From: Pontibacter sp. G13 | GTDB taxonomy: Bacteria; Bacteroidota; Bacteroidia; J057 | Assembly: GCF_031851795.1 (NCBI RefSeq) | Contig: NZ_CP134696.1 | Location: forward strand, 3,740,501-3,804,500 | Length of the DNA stretch: 64,000 bases | Direction: 5' to 3' | Shown here: piece by piece, positions 1 through 8,949 of the stretch | Layout of the letters: each line of letters starts with the position of its first letter | How positions within the stretch are numbered: position 1 is the first letter of the stretch | Notes under the pieces: model-generated | The model's database searches: none | The model's input: the letters and a program-made list of their open reading frames with translations, nothing else | What the model was told of the DNA's origin: nothing | Translations under genes and position numbers: made by a program

Positions 1-1843
1 AATTGTCAATCGCCCCTGCATCCATAACCTCCATCAACGGCTCACTCGGCAATTCCAGTACCGGCATGATAATCGGGAAGGTCGCATTCATTCGAAGGGC
101 CGTCGTCATCAATAGACTATCCGCATCGTGTTTCTTGAACATTCTCCGAAACTCGATTCCGCGAGATCGAGAAAGGTATCGATCGGTAATCCGATTGGGG
201 CGAGTCAAATAAGAAACCGGCGAAGCGGAAATGTAGAGCTGTCTCCCATAAGAAAGCACAGTAGGGGAGAGCACCACAGTTGGGATTTTTCCTGCAGTTT
301 CATCTTCAATGTAATCTCCCAAGGTTTTTCCAGAAAGCTCTGGCATGTTGACCGACAGCTGTTGATCAAATGAATAACCCGTTTCCCAATCATAATCTTT
401 GGATCCGATGGAGACCTTGCGATTCGGGAGGATCATGTCGGTGAAGATCTTGAAGAAAAGGCGATTGAGCAGATCATTGGAAATATTGTCTCGGAACTGT
501 TCACCTTGGATAGAAGAAATCTCCCCAGCTTCCCGCATCCGGTACAATTCCCTGAAATAGACTTGCCCAAACATTCCTCCAGAGGCCCCAGACATGAATC
601 TAAGCTCATCACTCATACGCCCATGAGTGAGCGAATCGATATGCTGCAACACCCTAAAGGTCCAAAAGGCAGATCTCAAGCCTCCTCCAGATGCAGTAAC
701 CAACACCGCTTTGGGCTTGGCCTTAGGGCCATATTTCGCTTGATAATTGGCTTTCCATTTTTCGAGCGTTTCAAGTGTAGCTCGTCGATCAGTCTCATAG
801 ATCTGCTGAGAGGAAATACGGCGCAGGTTGAATTCGGAGTACGCCGCTGGCGCTTCGTTGTAATCCAGACCGAAAGCCTGATGCTTTTCCTGAAAGATGT
901 CCAACTGATTGTAGAGCATGACAAACCCGAAGATGCCAAGCACGGTCAACACACCTGATTTTCTAAACCAAAAAGCAATCGCTCCAATGATCATCATCCC
1001 AAGGGCCAGAATCAGCATAAAGCTAGCACCGGCCGGAATCTGGAAATATCGATTTCCTTCCAGTAAGCCCAAGATGGCCAGCACCAAAAAAGTGAGCAGC
1101 TGAATCAATAGGAGCTTTCCGTGGTGCTGATTCATGGATTTCACAATGTCCCTAAATGGAATCCCTTCAGGAACCTCAACATGATTGACTTTGACGGGGA
1201 ATGAGAGATAGGATGAGACTTTCTGGCGGGACAAATAACTTTCCTTGGCTTTGTCTAGAAGCACTTTGCGATTCTTCCCTGCCCGGGCATGCTCGATTTT
1301 TTCCTCAAGCTTGTCGCCGAAATAGTTGATCAGCGATTTTTTGGCAAAGAAATAGGTCGCAGAAGCCAAAAACACCAGCGCAATTCCCAGTACCAACCCT
1401 AAGACCTTTTGCCCAACGTCCCAAGTGAAACTGCCTTCAAGGTCGGTATGATAGGAAATGAACTTCCAGAAATACAGGATGACAAATGCTCCCGGGATCA
1501 GGAAGTTATTGTAGCTAATGGTGTAAAACGGGTGCTTGGTGAAAACGATGAAATGGAGTCGGTAGCTTTCGTTGATGTAGACTGCTATCATGTATGCAAA
1601 GAGGAAAGCGCCCAGGGTACAGCCCACTATCAACAAACTCCAGAAGCTCTCCTTTCCCAGATACTCTGGTTCCAGATAGAGATACGATCCGCCAAATCCT
1701 CCACCTATCGCGCCCGATATCATCCCAAGCAACACCAACCAGAAAGCCAGAAGGACTTTATGGTGACGTATTTGTCGGGCCAAGAGCTGTATCGGCAGAG
1801 AATAGTAGATCTTGGTCAAGATGTCTATGACCTGTTTTTTCAC
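1..1843 (-). CDS. Membrane-anchored patatin-like phospholipase (C-terminus cut by window edge)
   Basis: Reading right to left, an open frame of at least 614 codons runs off the left end of the window. I placed the start at a GTG at 1843; an in-frame stop lies about 19 codons upstream, and the only other upstream candidate is a TTG. The first 330 or so residues hold several hydrophobic segments, among them one with GAIGGGFGG near residue 35 and others around 60-75, 100-140 and 240-300, so the protein sits in the membrane. The patatin domain follows: a glycine-rich oxyanion motif GGGLRS near residue 387, the nucleophile elbow G-A-S-G-G with Ser421, and the catalytic Asp608 in a DAG motif right at the window edge. 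Patatins are Ser/Asp-dyad acyl hydrolases that act on membrane lipids. The substrate and C-terminus cannot be seen. Confidence 0.85.
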   Translation of the reverse strand, partial: MKKQVIDILTKIYYSLPIQLLARQIRHHKVLLAFWLVLLGMISGAIGGGFGGSYLYLEPEYLGKESFWSLLIVGCTLGAFLFAYMIAVYINESYRLHFIVFTKHPFYTISYNNFLIPGAFVILYFWKFISYHTDLEGSFTWDVGQKVLGLVLGIALVFLASATYFFAKKSLINYFGDKLEEKIEHARAGKNRKVLLDKAKESYLSRQKVSSYLSFPVKVNHVEVPEGIPFRDIVKSMNQHHGKLLLIQLLTFLVLAILGLLEGNRYFQIPAGASFMLILALGMMIIGAIAFWFRKSGVLTVLGIFGFVMLYNQLDIFQEKHQAFGLDYNEAPAAYSEFNLRRISSQQIYETDRRATLETLEKWKANYQAKYGPKAKPKAVLVTASGGGLRSAFWTFRVLQHIDSLTHGRMSDELRFMSGASGGMFGQVYFRELYRMREAGEISSIQGEQFRDNISNDLLNRLFFKIFTDMILPNRKVSIGSKDYDWETGYSFDQQLSVNMPELSGKTLGDYIEDETAGKIPTVVLSPTVLSYGRQLYISASPVSYLTRPNRITDRYLSRSRGIEFRRMFKKHDADSLLMTTALRMNATFPIIMPVLELPSEPLMEVMDAGAIDN

Positions 1844-2086
1844 GCAAGTACTGTTAAGGTTTGCCCACAAGATTCCATTTGCGAAAAAATCGCATCAGGA
1901 ATTATAATTAGATTGGATTGTCAGACCGTGGAAGTTTATTTATATACGCTTAAAACTAGGGAATGGTAGCCTTTTGTTCAGGTCAATTTGCCGAAGATGT
2001 AATAAGGGGCTCTTATTCGACGAAACCCCCATTTCAAGCAGGTCAATTGGGGGAAATGGTGAACGAATCGGGACAATTAATGGGGC
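1844..2086. other. Intergenic stretch, no gene seen
   Basis: Between the patatin start and the fumC terminator lie about 240 AT-rich bases with no supported gene. The promoter of the patatin gene should lie here, but no clear TTG-N19-TAnnTTTG match on the minus strand stands out. Confidence 0.5.
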
Positions 2087-2119
2087 AAAAAAAAGGGAAG
2101 GCCTTAGCAAGACCTTCCC
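2087..2119 (-). terminator. Rho-independent terminator of fumC
   Basis: A hairpin pairs GGGAAGG (2095-2101) with CCTTCCC (2113-2119), with three further inner pairs. Eight A residues (2087-2094) become the U tract when read on the minus strand, directly after the fumC stop. Confidence 0.85.
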
Positions 2120-2145
2120 ATATTTCGAAACAATGAAATATCAGA

Positions 2146-3537
2146 TTATGATTGATGCCCGATCATGTTCTCGGGTACCACGATTTTGTCGAATTCCTCA
2201 TCTGTCAGATAGCCCAACTTGATAGCAGCTTCTTTCAGCGTGGTATTCTCATTGTAGGCAGTTTTTGCAATGGTAGCCGCTTTGTCATACCCAATGTGTG
2301 TATTCAAAGCAGTGACCAACATCAAAGAGTTGTTCAAGTGAGACTTGATCCGGTCGTGATTAGGCTCAATCCCCACAGCGAGATTCTGATTGAAGGAATC
2401 ACAAGCGTCTCCCAACAAACGAGCGGACATCAGCACATTGTAGATCATGACGGGTTTGAACACATTCAATTGGAAATGCCCGTGAGTACCAGATACGGTA
2501 ACTGCGGCATCGTTTCCAATGATCTGTGCACATACCATAGTCGCTGCCTCTGCCTGAGTAGGATTCACCTTACCGGGCATGATGGATGATCCAGGTTCAT
2601 TGGCAGGAATGGTGATTTCACCGATTCCACAGCGAGGACCAGAAGACAACAGACGGATGTTGTTGGCAATGTTCATGAAGCTGACAGCCGCACGCTTGAG
2701 AGCGCCAGAAACTTCCACCATAGCATCATGAGCAGAAAGCGCTTCGAATTTATTTTCTGCGGTTACAAAAGGGTGGCCAGTCAATTCAGCGATTTTTGCA
2801 GCTACCTTTTCGGAGTATCCCACTGGCGTATTCAATCCAGTACCTACCGCAGTACCACCGAGTGCCAATTCAGTCAAATGGTGAAGGCTATCTTCGATGA
2901 CTTTCTTGCTATGCTCCAATTGCACGACGTATCCGGAGAACTCTTGTCCGAGTGTCAACGGAGTAGCATCCATCAAGTGTGTACGACCGATTTTGACTAC
3001 AGCCTTGAATGCTTCGGCTTTGGACTTGAGTGTGTCAATCAAAGATTGCAACAAAGGCAAGGTATGCTCAACGACCATTTTATAGGCTGCGATATGCATT
3101 GCAGTCGGGAAGGTATCATTGGAGGATTGGGATTTGTTGACGTGATCGTTTGGGTGGATCGGGTCTTTTTTTCCCATTTCGTGCCCGAGCATTTCAGCAC
3201 CACGATTGGCGACGACCTCGTTCACGTTCATATTGGACTGGGTACCAGATCCAGTCTGCCATACTACCAGAGGGAAATGCTCATCCAGTTTTCCTTCGAG
3301 GATTTCATCACAAACCTTGGCAATCGTATCAGCTTTGTCCTGAGGGAAATCAGTGAGTTCAGCGTTGGTGAGTGCTGCAGCCTTCTTGAGGTATGCAAAT
3401 GCACGAATCACCTCGATCGGCATCGTTTGGCCACCGATCTTGAAGTTTTGGAGGGACCGTTGTGTCTGGGCACCCCAGTATTTGTCAGCGGGGACTTGAA
3501 TCTCCCCCATGGTGTCTTTTTCTATTCTGAAACCCAT
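2146..3537 (-). CDS. fumC: Class II fumarate hydratase
   Basis: This 463-residue protein has the usual length of class II fumarases, which interconvert fumarate and L-malate in the TCA cycle without an iron-sulfur cluster. The family signature [13 protein letters not shown] lies near residue 317, and the substrate-loop motifs [14 protein letters not shown] and [10 protein letters not shown] are present. The ATG start at 3537 gives the expected N-terminus ([14 protein letters not shown]). The gene is monocistronic: a terminator follows it, and a weak Bacteroidota-type promoter lies about 55 bases upstream. Its closest relative by fold, aspartase, is unlikely given the fumarase-type motifs. Confidence 0.97.
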   Translation of the reverse strand: MGFRIEKDTMGEIQVPADKYWGAQTQRSLQNFKIGGQTMPIEVIRAFAYLKKAAALTNAELTDFPQDKADTIAKVCDEILEGKLDEHFPLVVWQTGSGTQSNMNVNEVVANRGAEMLGHEMGKKDPIHPNDHVNKSQSSNDTFPTAMHIAAYKMVVEHTLPLLQSLIDTLKSKAEAFKAVVKIGRTHLMDATPLTLGQEFSGYVVQLEHSKKVIEDSLHHLTELALGGTAVGTGLNTPVGYSEKVAAKIAELTGHPFVTAENKFEALSAHDAMVEVSGALKRAAVSFMNIANNIRLLSSGPRCGIGEITIPANEPGSSIMPGKVNPTQAEAATMVCAQIIGNDAAVTVSGTHGHFQLNVFKPVMIYNVLMSARLLGDACDSFNQNLAVGIEPNHDRIKSHLNNSLMLVTALNTHIGYDKAATIAKTAYNENTTLKEAAIKLGYLTDEEFDKIVVPENMIGHQS

Positions 3538-3591
3538 GATAGCGAAATGAAATTAGCGATTGACAATAAAAGCTGGTGCGTATGATTCCCG

Positions 3592-3622
3592 CGAAAATAG
3601 GACGTGAACGGAGGATTCACAA
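3592..3622 (-). promoter_or_regulatory. Possible fumC promoter
   Basis: On the minus strand a TTTTG is followed after 20 bases by TATTTTCG, one base off the Bacteroidota -7 element TAnnTTTG. It lies 55-85 bases upstream of the fumC start. The spacing is acceptable, the match imperfect. Confidence 0.4.
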
Positions 3623-3650
3623 AACAAAAAGGCACTCCTAAGAGTGCCTT
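3621..3650 (-). terminator. Terminator of the lipoprotein gene
   Basis: A perfect 9-bp stem AAGGCACTC (3629-3637) / GAGTGCCTT (3642-3650) with a 4-base loop is followed on the minus strand by TTTTTGTTTT. It closes the transcription unit that ends at 3684. Confidence 0.9.
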
Positions 3651-3683
3651 GAATCAGTTCTTTGCCTTGGCGTGCGGAAGGGA

Positions 3684-4133
3684 TCAAGCTCCTTTCAGCA
3701 CTAGATCATAGTAATCACCTTCGATGAGGTAACGAATCAGCATTTCGTCTTCGGTGAGGCGCTTGATTTCGAGGTACAGCAATTCCCTTTCTAGGGCGTT
3801 GTCTTCATCAAGCGTCAATTTGATCTCTTGGTCTAGTCGGGCGAGCTCCCAATCAGCGGTGATGCTCACAGGGAGACCCCCACTTGGTTGAATGGTCCAA
3901 GTGAATTCCCCTCCAGAAGTAAAGACCATGGAAAAGAGGTCGTATTTCAGGGTTTCATCCAGATCATTGCGGTAGATCTCGGTGGCCACCCAATTGTTGG
4001 TTACACGTTGGGTTTTGGAACGGAAACTGATCAGGGGGCCTTCTTCATACTTCTGGCACCCGTTCATCGCAAACCCGGTGATCAAACACAGCACCAAGGT
4101 CGCAATTTTAAGCCAAGGGTTTCTTTTTACCAT
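3684..4133 (-). CDS. Small lipoprotein, possibly lipocalin-like
   Basis: This 149-residue protein begins with a basic N-region (MVKRNP), a hydrophobic stretch and a lipobox-like AMNGC with Cys26, so it should be lipid-anchored. The mature part contains a pattern seen in lipocalin-like Bacteroidota lipoproteins: VTNNWVATEIYRND, then alternating beta-strands (FTSGGEFTWTI, ITADWELA, YLEIKRLTEDEMLIRY). Such proteins are usually of unknown ligand. The gene is divergent from recX and monocistronic. The export call is firm; the domain call rests only on strand pattern. Confidence 0.75.
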   Translation of the reverse strand: MVKRNPWLKIATLVLCLITGFAMNGCQKYEEGPLISFRSKTQRVTNNWVATEIYRNDLDETLKYDLFSMVFTSGGEFTWTIQPSGGLPVSITADWELARLDQEIKLTLDEDNALERELLYLEIKRLTEDEMLIRYLIEGDYYDLVLKGA

Positions 4134-4223
4134 AATCTTTACTTGTTTGCTGGGCTTTCAAATATACGAATTCAAAATTGTTTTTTTCCCGACAACGTAC
4201 TTTGCGGGTAAACCTAATACCAA

Positions 4224-4700
4224 ATGGCGGAAGAAATCTTAACCAAGATTTACAAGTATTGTGTGTATCAAGATCGTTGCAAATCCGAAGTTGTCAAAAA
4301 ATTGAAACAACTAGGCATTGAGGACCAGCGGGTCGAGCCGATCATTGAGCACCTAGAGGCGGAGAGATATTTGGACGAACAACGCTACGCTACCAGTTTC
4401 GCGAGAGGAAAATTCACCTACAAGCACTGGGGGAGGATCAAGATCCAGCACGAACTCCAATCCAAAGGAATCCCCGATGACATCATCAGCGAGGCTTTGG
4501 CAGAGGAAGTAGATGACGAAGTGTATGAAGTGAAAATTCGGAAACTGCTCCAACAAAAAATCAAGCAGATCAAAGATCTTCCAGACGCGGAGACCAGAGT
4601 CAAACTCTCCCGGTACATGGTACAGAAGGGGTATGAGTATGATTTTGTCAATGCCGGAATCGATCGACTGTTCGAGTCTGTTTCGGAATCATCCAATTAG
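4224..4700 (+). CDS. recX: Regulatory protein RecX
   Basis: At 158 residues this matches RecX, an all-helical protein that binds RecA filaments and limits recombinase activity. The diagnostic first and second helical repeats are visible: YLDEQRYATSFARGKF near residue 50 and HWGRIKIQHELQSKGI near residue 70, with further three-helix repeats to the C-terminus. No recA lies in the window. The start at ATG 4224 places the gene 90 bases from the divergent lipoprotein. Confidence 0.93.
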   Translation: MAEEILTKIYKYCVYQDRCKSEVVKKLKQLGIEDQRVEPIIEHLEAERYLDEQRYATSFARGKFTYKHWGRIKIQHELQSKGIPDDIISEALAEEVDDEVYEVKIRKLLQQKIKQIKDLPDAETRVKLSRYMVQKGYEYDFVNAGIDRLFESVSESSN

Positions 4701-4711
4701 TTCCCAATATT

Positions 4712-4745
4712 GGTAGCCTGCTTGGAATCCTTCAAGCCGGCTACC
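4712..4745 (+). terminator. Hairpin after recX
   Basis: GGTAGCC-x-GCTTG (from 4712) pairs with CAAGC-x-GGCTACC (to 4745), a stem of 12 pairs with one mismatch. There is no U tract, so it may be a weak terminator or an RNA-end stabiliser. Confidence 0.45.
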
Positions 4746-4880
4746 CCTCAGCTTGCTTCCTTCCGAATTTGGAACAATCCATTGTCCCAATTCCCTAACT
4801 TACAGGCCAAAATGGCAATCCTTCCTGCTCGATATGGTGTAATTTAGATCTATCTCATTAGAACACTGTATTGACTTTTC

Positions 4881-6533
4881 ATGGATGTCCTTTCCCCTCC
4901 TCGCTATGGAAGAATGACTTTCTCTGGGCTGGATGAGCTTTTTGATCGCCTTCGATTGGTACAAAGGACTCATCTTGGTCAGACTCCCTTTTCCGCTTAC
5001 CTAGCCACCTTTGATCAACAAAGGTTGTACGGTCTCGACCTTTCCGAGCTTGAAATAGCATTGAGAACGCATGCCCACGATTTCGCCTCTTTCACGGCTT
5101 CTTGCCAGACATCGACGGGTAAAATGATCCGCATCCATGTCAAAGCACCTCCACTCAATCGCCCCACACAAGGTCAATTCTTGATCTCTACCGGCAGCAA
5201 CCAACTCAATAAAGCCCTTGAGGGTATCCTCACAGGAACGAAATCCAGAAGCTCCATTTCTGGTTCTATCGGAAATACACTGGGACTCATCGGGAATGTA
5301 ATCCCAAGCTTCAGGCAGCAACCACCCGCTGTAGACCGACCGTCGACTTTTCGGTATCCCACGATTTCTACTACAGAATCCTTCTTTTTTGATCTAGATA
5401 TTGTTCCCGATTCGCTGCTTTCGCTGGTCAATAGGCTTTCAGACACCTTTCTGAATCGCTCCCCATTCCACATCCGGATGGAAACCACAGATGGAGATTA
5501 TCATTTCCACCTAGATCGAAACGGCCTGAATTTTCTGTTCAATCACCGAAGAAACAAGATTCTAAATATCTATCTGGATTCGGCTTCCCTAGATGGGCAA
5601 TGGGTGAATATTCGATTGTCTTTCCACCCTTTGGCGCAAGGTCCAAATGGGGAAGTAGACATCACCTCCCACCACTCTGAGGAGATCTGCAACATGATCG
5701 AGCAGACCATTGGTATTCCGCCCCATAAAAATGATTTACCCAGACCCCTCTCTGCAGCTTTTCAATTGGAGGCCAAATGGTTTGATTTACACAAACTGAT
5801 TTGGGGGATTCAAGAAGTCGCCAAGCAGTATCTAGATCGAGTTCCCCCCGTAGCATTTGTGTCCACCACGCATGGAGCCTCGCACGCTGGTTTGAGTATG
5901 TTCCAACTGAAGCGTTGGGAAGCTCAAGCAGGAAACACGTTGGATTGGCTTTCAATCGGGATTCACCAGATCATGACTGGCCAGTCTTGTTCCATCACTT
6001 GCAAGGTAAAGTCCAAGGATTGGATCACGGTCATGCTGCATATCCATTGGGGGAATGCGGCCTTACATCAGGCTGTTGCTGATTTTCTTCAGACCAAAAT
6101 GGGGTTCAAATCTACTACCCAGCCAGATCAAGTCCGTGTCTCTGAAAACCGACTCTCACAAGGCGTAATCACCCTGATGCCACAGGCCAAGTGGAATGAA
6201 GAACTTGAACGAATCCTTGTCCATGAATTGAGGAAAAACGATATCCATCTCCACGCCTTATCACATTCCTATGCCTATCAGGCCTGGAATGAGGCTTGCA
6301 TGGAAATTGCGGCTTCCGATTTTCTGATGGTGGATGTCAGTCAAGCTGCTCCTCATATCTACTACCAAATCGGTATTGCAGAAGCGATGGGAAAACCCAT
6401 CATTTATTTGGCATTGGAGTCAGCCGAAATTGCCGCTGAGTTTTCTCCCAAAACCCTCATTCGATATATCCCTACAGCGTGGAGCTTTCTAGAGTTAAAG
6501 CGCCAAGTAGTTGATATCCTTGAATCAAGGTGA
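4881..6533 (+). CDS. Unknown protein with deoxyribosyltransferase/TIR-like C-terminal domain
   Basis: I do not recognise the first 400 or so of the 550 residues; they show no signal peptide or membrane segment and include a Ser/Gly-rich stretch near residues 110-140. The last 120 residues follow the nucleoside 2-deoxyribosyltransferase-like pattern found in many nucleotide-sensing or defence proteins: a strand ending in LMP near residue 430, a helix, then ASDFLMVDVSQ with Asp485, and a nucleotide-loop-like HIYYQIGIAEAMGKPIIYL. Relatives generally have Glu in the YYELG motif; here it is Gln496, so hydrolase or transferase activity may be lost. The gene is monocistronic, begins at ATG 4881, and stops just before a DnaA-box cluster. 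The function is unknown. Confidence 0.8.
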   Translation: MDVLSPPRYGRMTFSGLDELFDRLRLVQRTHLGQTPFSAYLATFDQQRLYGLDLSELEIALRTHAHDFASFTASCQTSTGKMIRIHVKAPPLNRPTQGQFLISTGSNQLNKALEGILTGTKSRSSISGSIGNTLGLIGNVIPSFRQQPPAVDRPSTFRYPTISTTESFFFDLDIVPDSLLSLVNRLSDTFLNRSPFHIRMETTDGDYHFHLDRNGLNFLFNHRRNKILNIYLDSASLDGQWVNIRLSFHPLAQGPNGEVDITSHHSEEICNMIEQTIGIPPHKNDLPRPLSAAFQLEAKWFDLHKLIWGIQEVAKQYLDRVPPVAFVSTTHGASHAGLSMFQLKRWEAQAGNTLDWLSIGIHQIMTGQSCSITCKVKSKDWITVMLHIHWGNAALHQAVADFLQTKMGFKSTTQPDQVRVSENRLSQGVITLMPQAKWNEELERILVHELRKNDIHLHALSHSYAYQAWNEACMEIAASDFLMVDVSQAAPHIYYQIGIAEAMGKPIIYLALESAEIAAEFSPKTLIRYIPTAWSFLELKRQVVDILESR

Positions 6534-6668
6534 ATAACCCACAGGTATTCAACAGCTTATCCACAAGATTTCCACACCAGTGTTAGGAATATGTTACACC
6601 CACGTAACAAATCTTACATTTCAGGGAAATGAACCTTTTTCCCACCGGTAATCCACAGGTTATCAACA
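6533..6668. promoter_or_regulatory. Small DnaA-box cluster
   Basis: This gap between two convergent genes holds one perfect TTATCCACA (6557-6565) and near matches TAACCCACA (6533), ATTTCCACA (6568), TAATCCACA (6649) and TTATCAACA (6660, overlapping the folD stop). An inverted repeat TGTTAC-N6-GTAACA lies at 6592-6609. No U-tract terminator is visible although both flanking genes end here. Confidence 0.5.
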
Positions 6669-7517
6669 TGGTTGCCCACAAAGCATCGACGCTGCTTCGA
6701 ATGTTTGGGCCATCAATGTGGATATCGTCATCGGACCAACGCCACCGGGGACAGGCGTATAGGCTGCACTAAGGGATTTCGCTGCCTCCAAATCAATATC
6801 ACCAACACGACCGGGGTGATATCCCGCATCCACCAGAATTGAACCTTGCTTGATCCAATCTGCCTGAACGAATTTGGGTTTGCCGACTGCAGCAACTACG
6901 ATGTCTGATTGGCGAACAAGCTCTGGTAGATTCTGAGTCCGAGAGTGGCAAATTGTCACGGTTGCATGTGCATTGAGTAGCATCATGGCCATCGGTTTAC
7001 CCAAAATTGGACTCCTGCCGATCACCACCGCATGCTTTCCCTCTAGCGGAATATGGTAGTGGCTCAGCAATCTCATGATGCCCGCAGGCGTAGCACTTCC
7101 ATAAGCTTGGCTCCCCATGGTCATGCTTCCAAATCCAGCAGCCGTAACCCCATCGACATCTTTGAGTGGAGAGATTGCATCGAAAGCTGCCCGTTCATCA
7201 ATTTGGTGAGGGACTGGGTGCTGAAGCAATATGCCATGCACATTGGGGTCTTCATTCAGATCCCGAATGACTGAAAGTAGTTCCTCTGTCGTGGTATGGC
7301 TGGGTAGATGTTTGCTGATGGATTCCATGCCTACTCGATGACAGGCTTTGGCCTTCATCGCTACATAGGTGGCAGAAGCAGGGTCATCTCCCACAAGAAT
7401 CGTAGCCAAAGTGGGGCGTGTCCCAGTCAAGTTGGATAGATTCTCTACACGACTTGAGAGGGTTTGCTCAAGTTGCTTGGACAGGGATTTTCCATCTAGG
7501 AGCAGTGGTTCCGGCAT
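6663..7517 (-). CDS. folD: Bifunctional methylenetetrahydrofolate dehydrogenase / cyclohydrolase
   Basis: FolD oxidises 5,10-methylene-THF with NAD(P)+ and hydrolyses the product to 10-formyl-THF, feeding purine and formyl-Met synthesis. I start at ATG 7517 ([10 protein letters not shown]), which gives 284 residues, the normal family length; the open frame extends 57 codons upstream without family similarity. The catalytic Tyr/Lys motif appears in [11 protein letters not shown], followed by GILLQHPVP, the Rossmann segment [16 protein letters not shown] and the C-terminal [15 protein letters not shown]. It is convergent with the preceding gene and divergent from ddl. Confidence 0.96.
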   Translation of the reverse strand: MPEPLLLDGKSLSKQLEQTLSSRVENLSNLTGTRPTLATILVGDDPASATYVAMKAKACHRVGMESISKHLPSHTTTEELLSVIRDLNEDPNVHGILLQHPVPHQIDERAAFDAISPLKDVDGVTAAGFGSMTMGSQAYGSATPAGIMRLLSHYHIPLEGKHAVVIGRSPILGKPMAMMLLNAHATVTICHSRTQNLPELVRQSDIVVAAVGKPKFVQADWIKQGSILVDAGYHPGRVGDIDLEAAKSLSAAYTPVPGGVGPMTISTLMAQTFEAASMLCGQPC

Positions 7518-7697
7518 AAGGCATCGACTTTTCCCAAAATGATTCCGAATGAAAGGGTTCGATTTTGGGTTTAGTGGGTAGATACAGAAATTAAGGACGT
7601 CAAAACTACCAAAATTATCCATAGGAAATAGACCGGATTCTGTAGTTTTGTTGAAGAACGACCGATTCCGTCTCACGACTAATTGCAATCACCGCTC

Positions 7698-8786
7698 ATG
7701 TCCCAATTGACTTCTCTCGCCCTCATGTTTGGCGGGAAATCCCCTGAACACGATGTATCCATTCGCTCTGCGAGAAATATATTCCAGGCCATTGACCGAG
7801 CTCGGTTTTCCGTGACCCTGATTGGCGTAGACCGATCTGGCATTTGGAAGCATATTTCCGAAGCGGAATTCTTGGCAGAAACCCTCGAACTCGACAAAGT
7901 TGGAAATCCTTTGGCAGTGATCCCAGGCCGTGAACATGACCAGATCATTTCCCTCGATGACCAGAAGGAATTTCCCCAGATTGATGTGGTATTCTCCATC
8001 ATTCACGGAATTTTCGGAGAAGATGGCACCCTGCAAGGGTTGCTTCGCCAAATCAACCTCCCATTCGTAGGCCCTGACGTACTCGGCTCCGCAGTCGCGA
8101 TGGACAAGGACGTCGCCAAAAGACTCTTGAAAGAAGCTGATCTGCTGGTTGCCGAAGGATTGGTCTTCCACAGACACGAAGCTGATGCCATCGATTTTGT
8201 AGGCGTTCGCAATCAGTTGGGCATGCCGGTATTCATCAAACCTGCCAATATGGGCTCCTCTGTCGGGGTCTCACGAGCTGAAAACCTAGATGAATTTACC
8301 CAAGCGGTCAATCTCGCCTTCAAATACGATCGTAAAATCCTCATCGAATCTGCCATTGAGGGACGCGAGGTGGAATGTGCGGTGATGGGCAATGAAGTCC
8401 CCGAAACCACCACCATTGGTGAAGTCACCATGAATATTGAAGGGTTCTACGATTACGACTCCAAGTACGAAAGTGACGTGGCAGCCCAGGTGACTATTCC
8501 TGCCGAAGGAATTGCAGAAGACCTTCAGGCCAAATTGATCCTCGTTGCCAAGAGTGCATACAAGGTTCTGGAATGTGAAGGAATGGCCCGGGTGGATATG
8601 TTTCTCACCGAGGAAGGGCGCGTCTTCATCAACGAGGTGAATACCCTCCCAGGATTTACCAATATCAGTATGTACCCCAAATTGTGGGAACATGCCGGAA
8701 CCAGCTATTCTGACCTCATTACCCATTTGGTTGAGCTTGGGATCGAACGGAGTCAAAGCGCTCAATCGCTAGAAAAAAACAAATAG
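7698..8786 (+). CDS. ddl: D-alanine--D-alanine ligase
   Basis: This ATP-grasp enzyme joins two D-Ala for peptidoglycan precursors. From ATG 7698 (MSQLTSLALMFGGKSPEHDVSI) the protein has 362 residues, the usual size; a TTG five codons earlier is less likely. Visible are the N-terminal GGKSPEHDVSI signature, the ATP loop MGSSVGVSRA and the metal-binding VFINEVNTLPGFT near the C-terminus. A strong hairpin terminator follows, so the gene stands alone. No mur genes lie nearby. Confidence 0.96.
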   Translation: MSQLTSLALMFGGKSPEHDVSIRSARNIFQAIDRARFSVTLIGVDRSGIWKHISEAEFLAETLELDKVGNPLAVIPGREHDQIISLDDQKEFPQIDVVFSIIHGIFGEDGTLQGLLRQINLPFVGPDVLGSAVAMDKDVAKRLLKEADLLVAEGLVFHRHEADAIDFVGVRNQLGMPVFIKPANMGSSVGVSRAENLDEFTQAVNLAFKYDRKILIESAIEGREVECAVMGNEVPETTTIGEVTMNIEGFYDYDSKYESDVAAQVTIPAEGIAEDLQAKLILVAKSAYKVLECEGMARVDMFLTEEGRVFINEVNTLPGFTNISMYPKLWEHAGTSYSDLITHLVELGIERSQSAQSLEKNK

Positions 8787-8810
8787 CGAGCGCCCCTATC
8801 GAACAGCTAA

Positions 8811-8846
8811 CTCCCATTTGCCACAGTTTGCAGATGGGAGCTTTTT
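8811..8846 (+). terminator. Terminator of ddl
   Basis: CTCCCAT (8811-8817) pairs with ATGGGAG (8834-8840), extended by inner TGC/GCA pairs, and is followed by CTTTTTG. Confidence 0.88.
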
Positions 8847-8949
8847 GTTGGTATAATTCCAAATTTCCCCCTGTCGGGATTGATCCGCCCATTTGCGCAA
8901 ATTGACTATCTTGTCTCCATTTCCAAGAATTGAAACCAATCTGCTCTAT

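Noticed and set aside
2728-3585. Open frame of 285 codons on the plus strand opposite fumC
   Set aside because: It is the mirror of a well-supported fumarase gene, with Cys/Phe/Ser-rich composition typical of an antisense frame.
6592-6609. TGTTAC-N6-GTAACA as an operator of folD or the preceding gene
   Set aside because: It lies downstream of both genes' 3' ends, so a role as promoter operator is unlikely; kept only as part of the DnaA-box cluster description.
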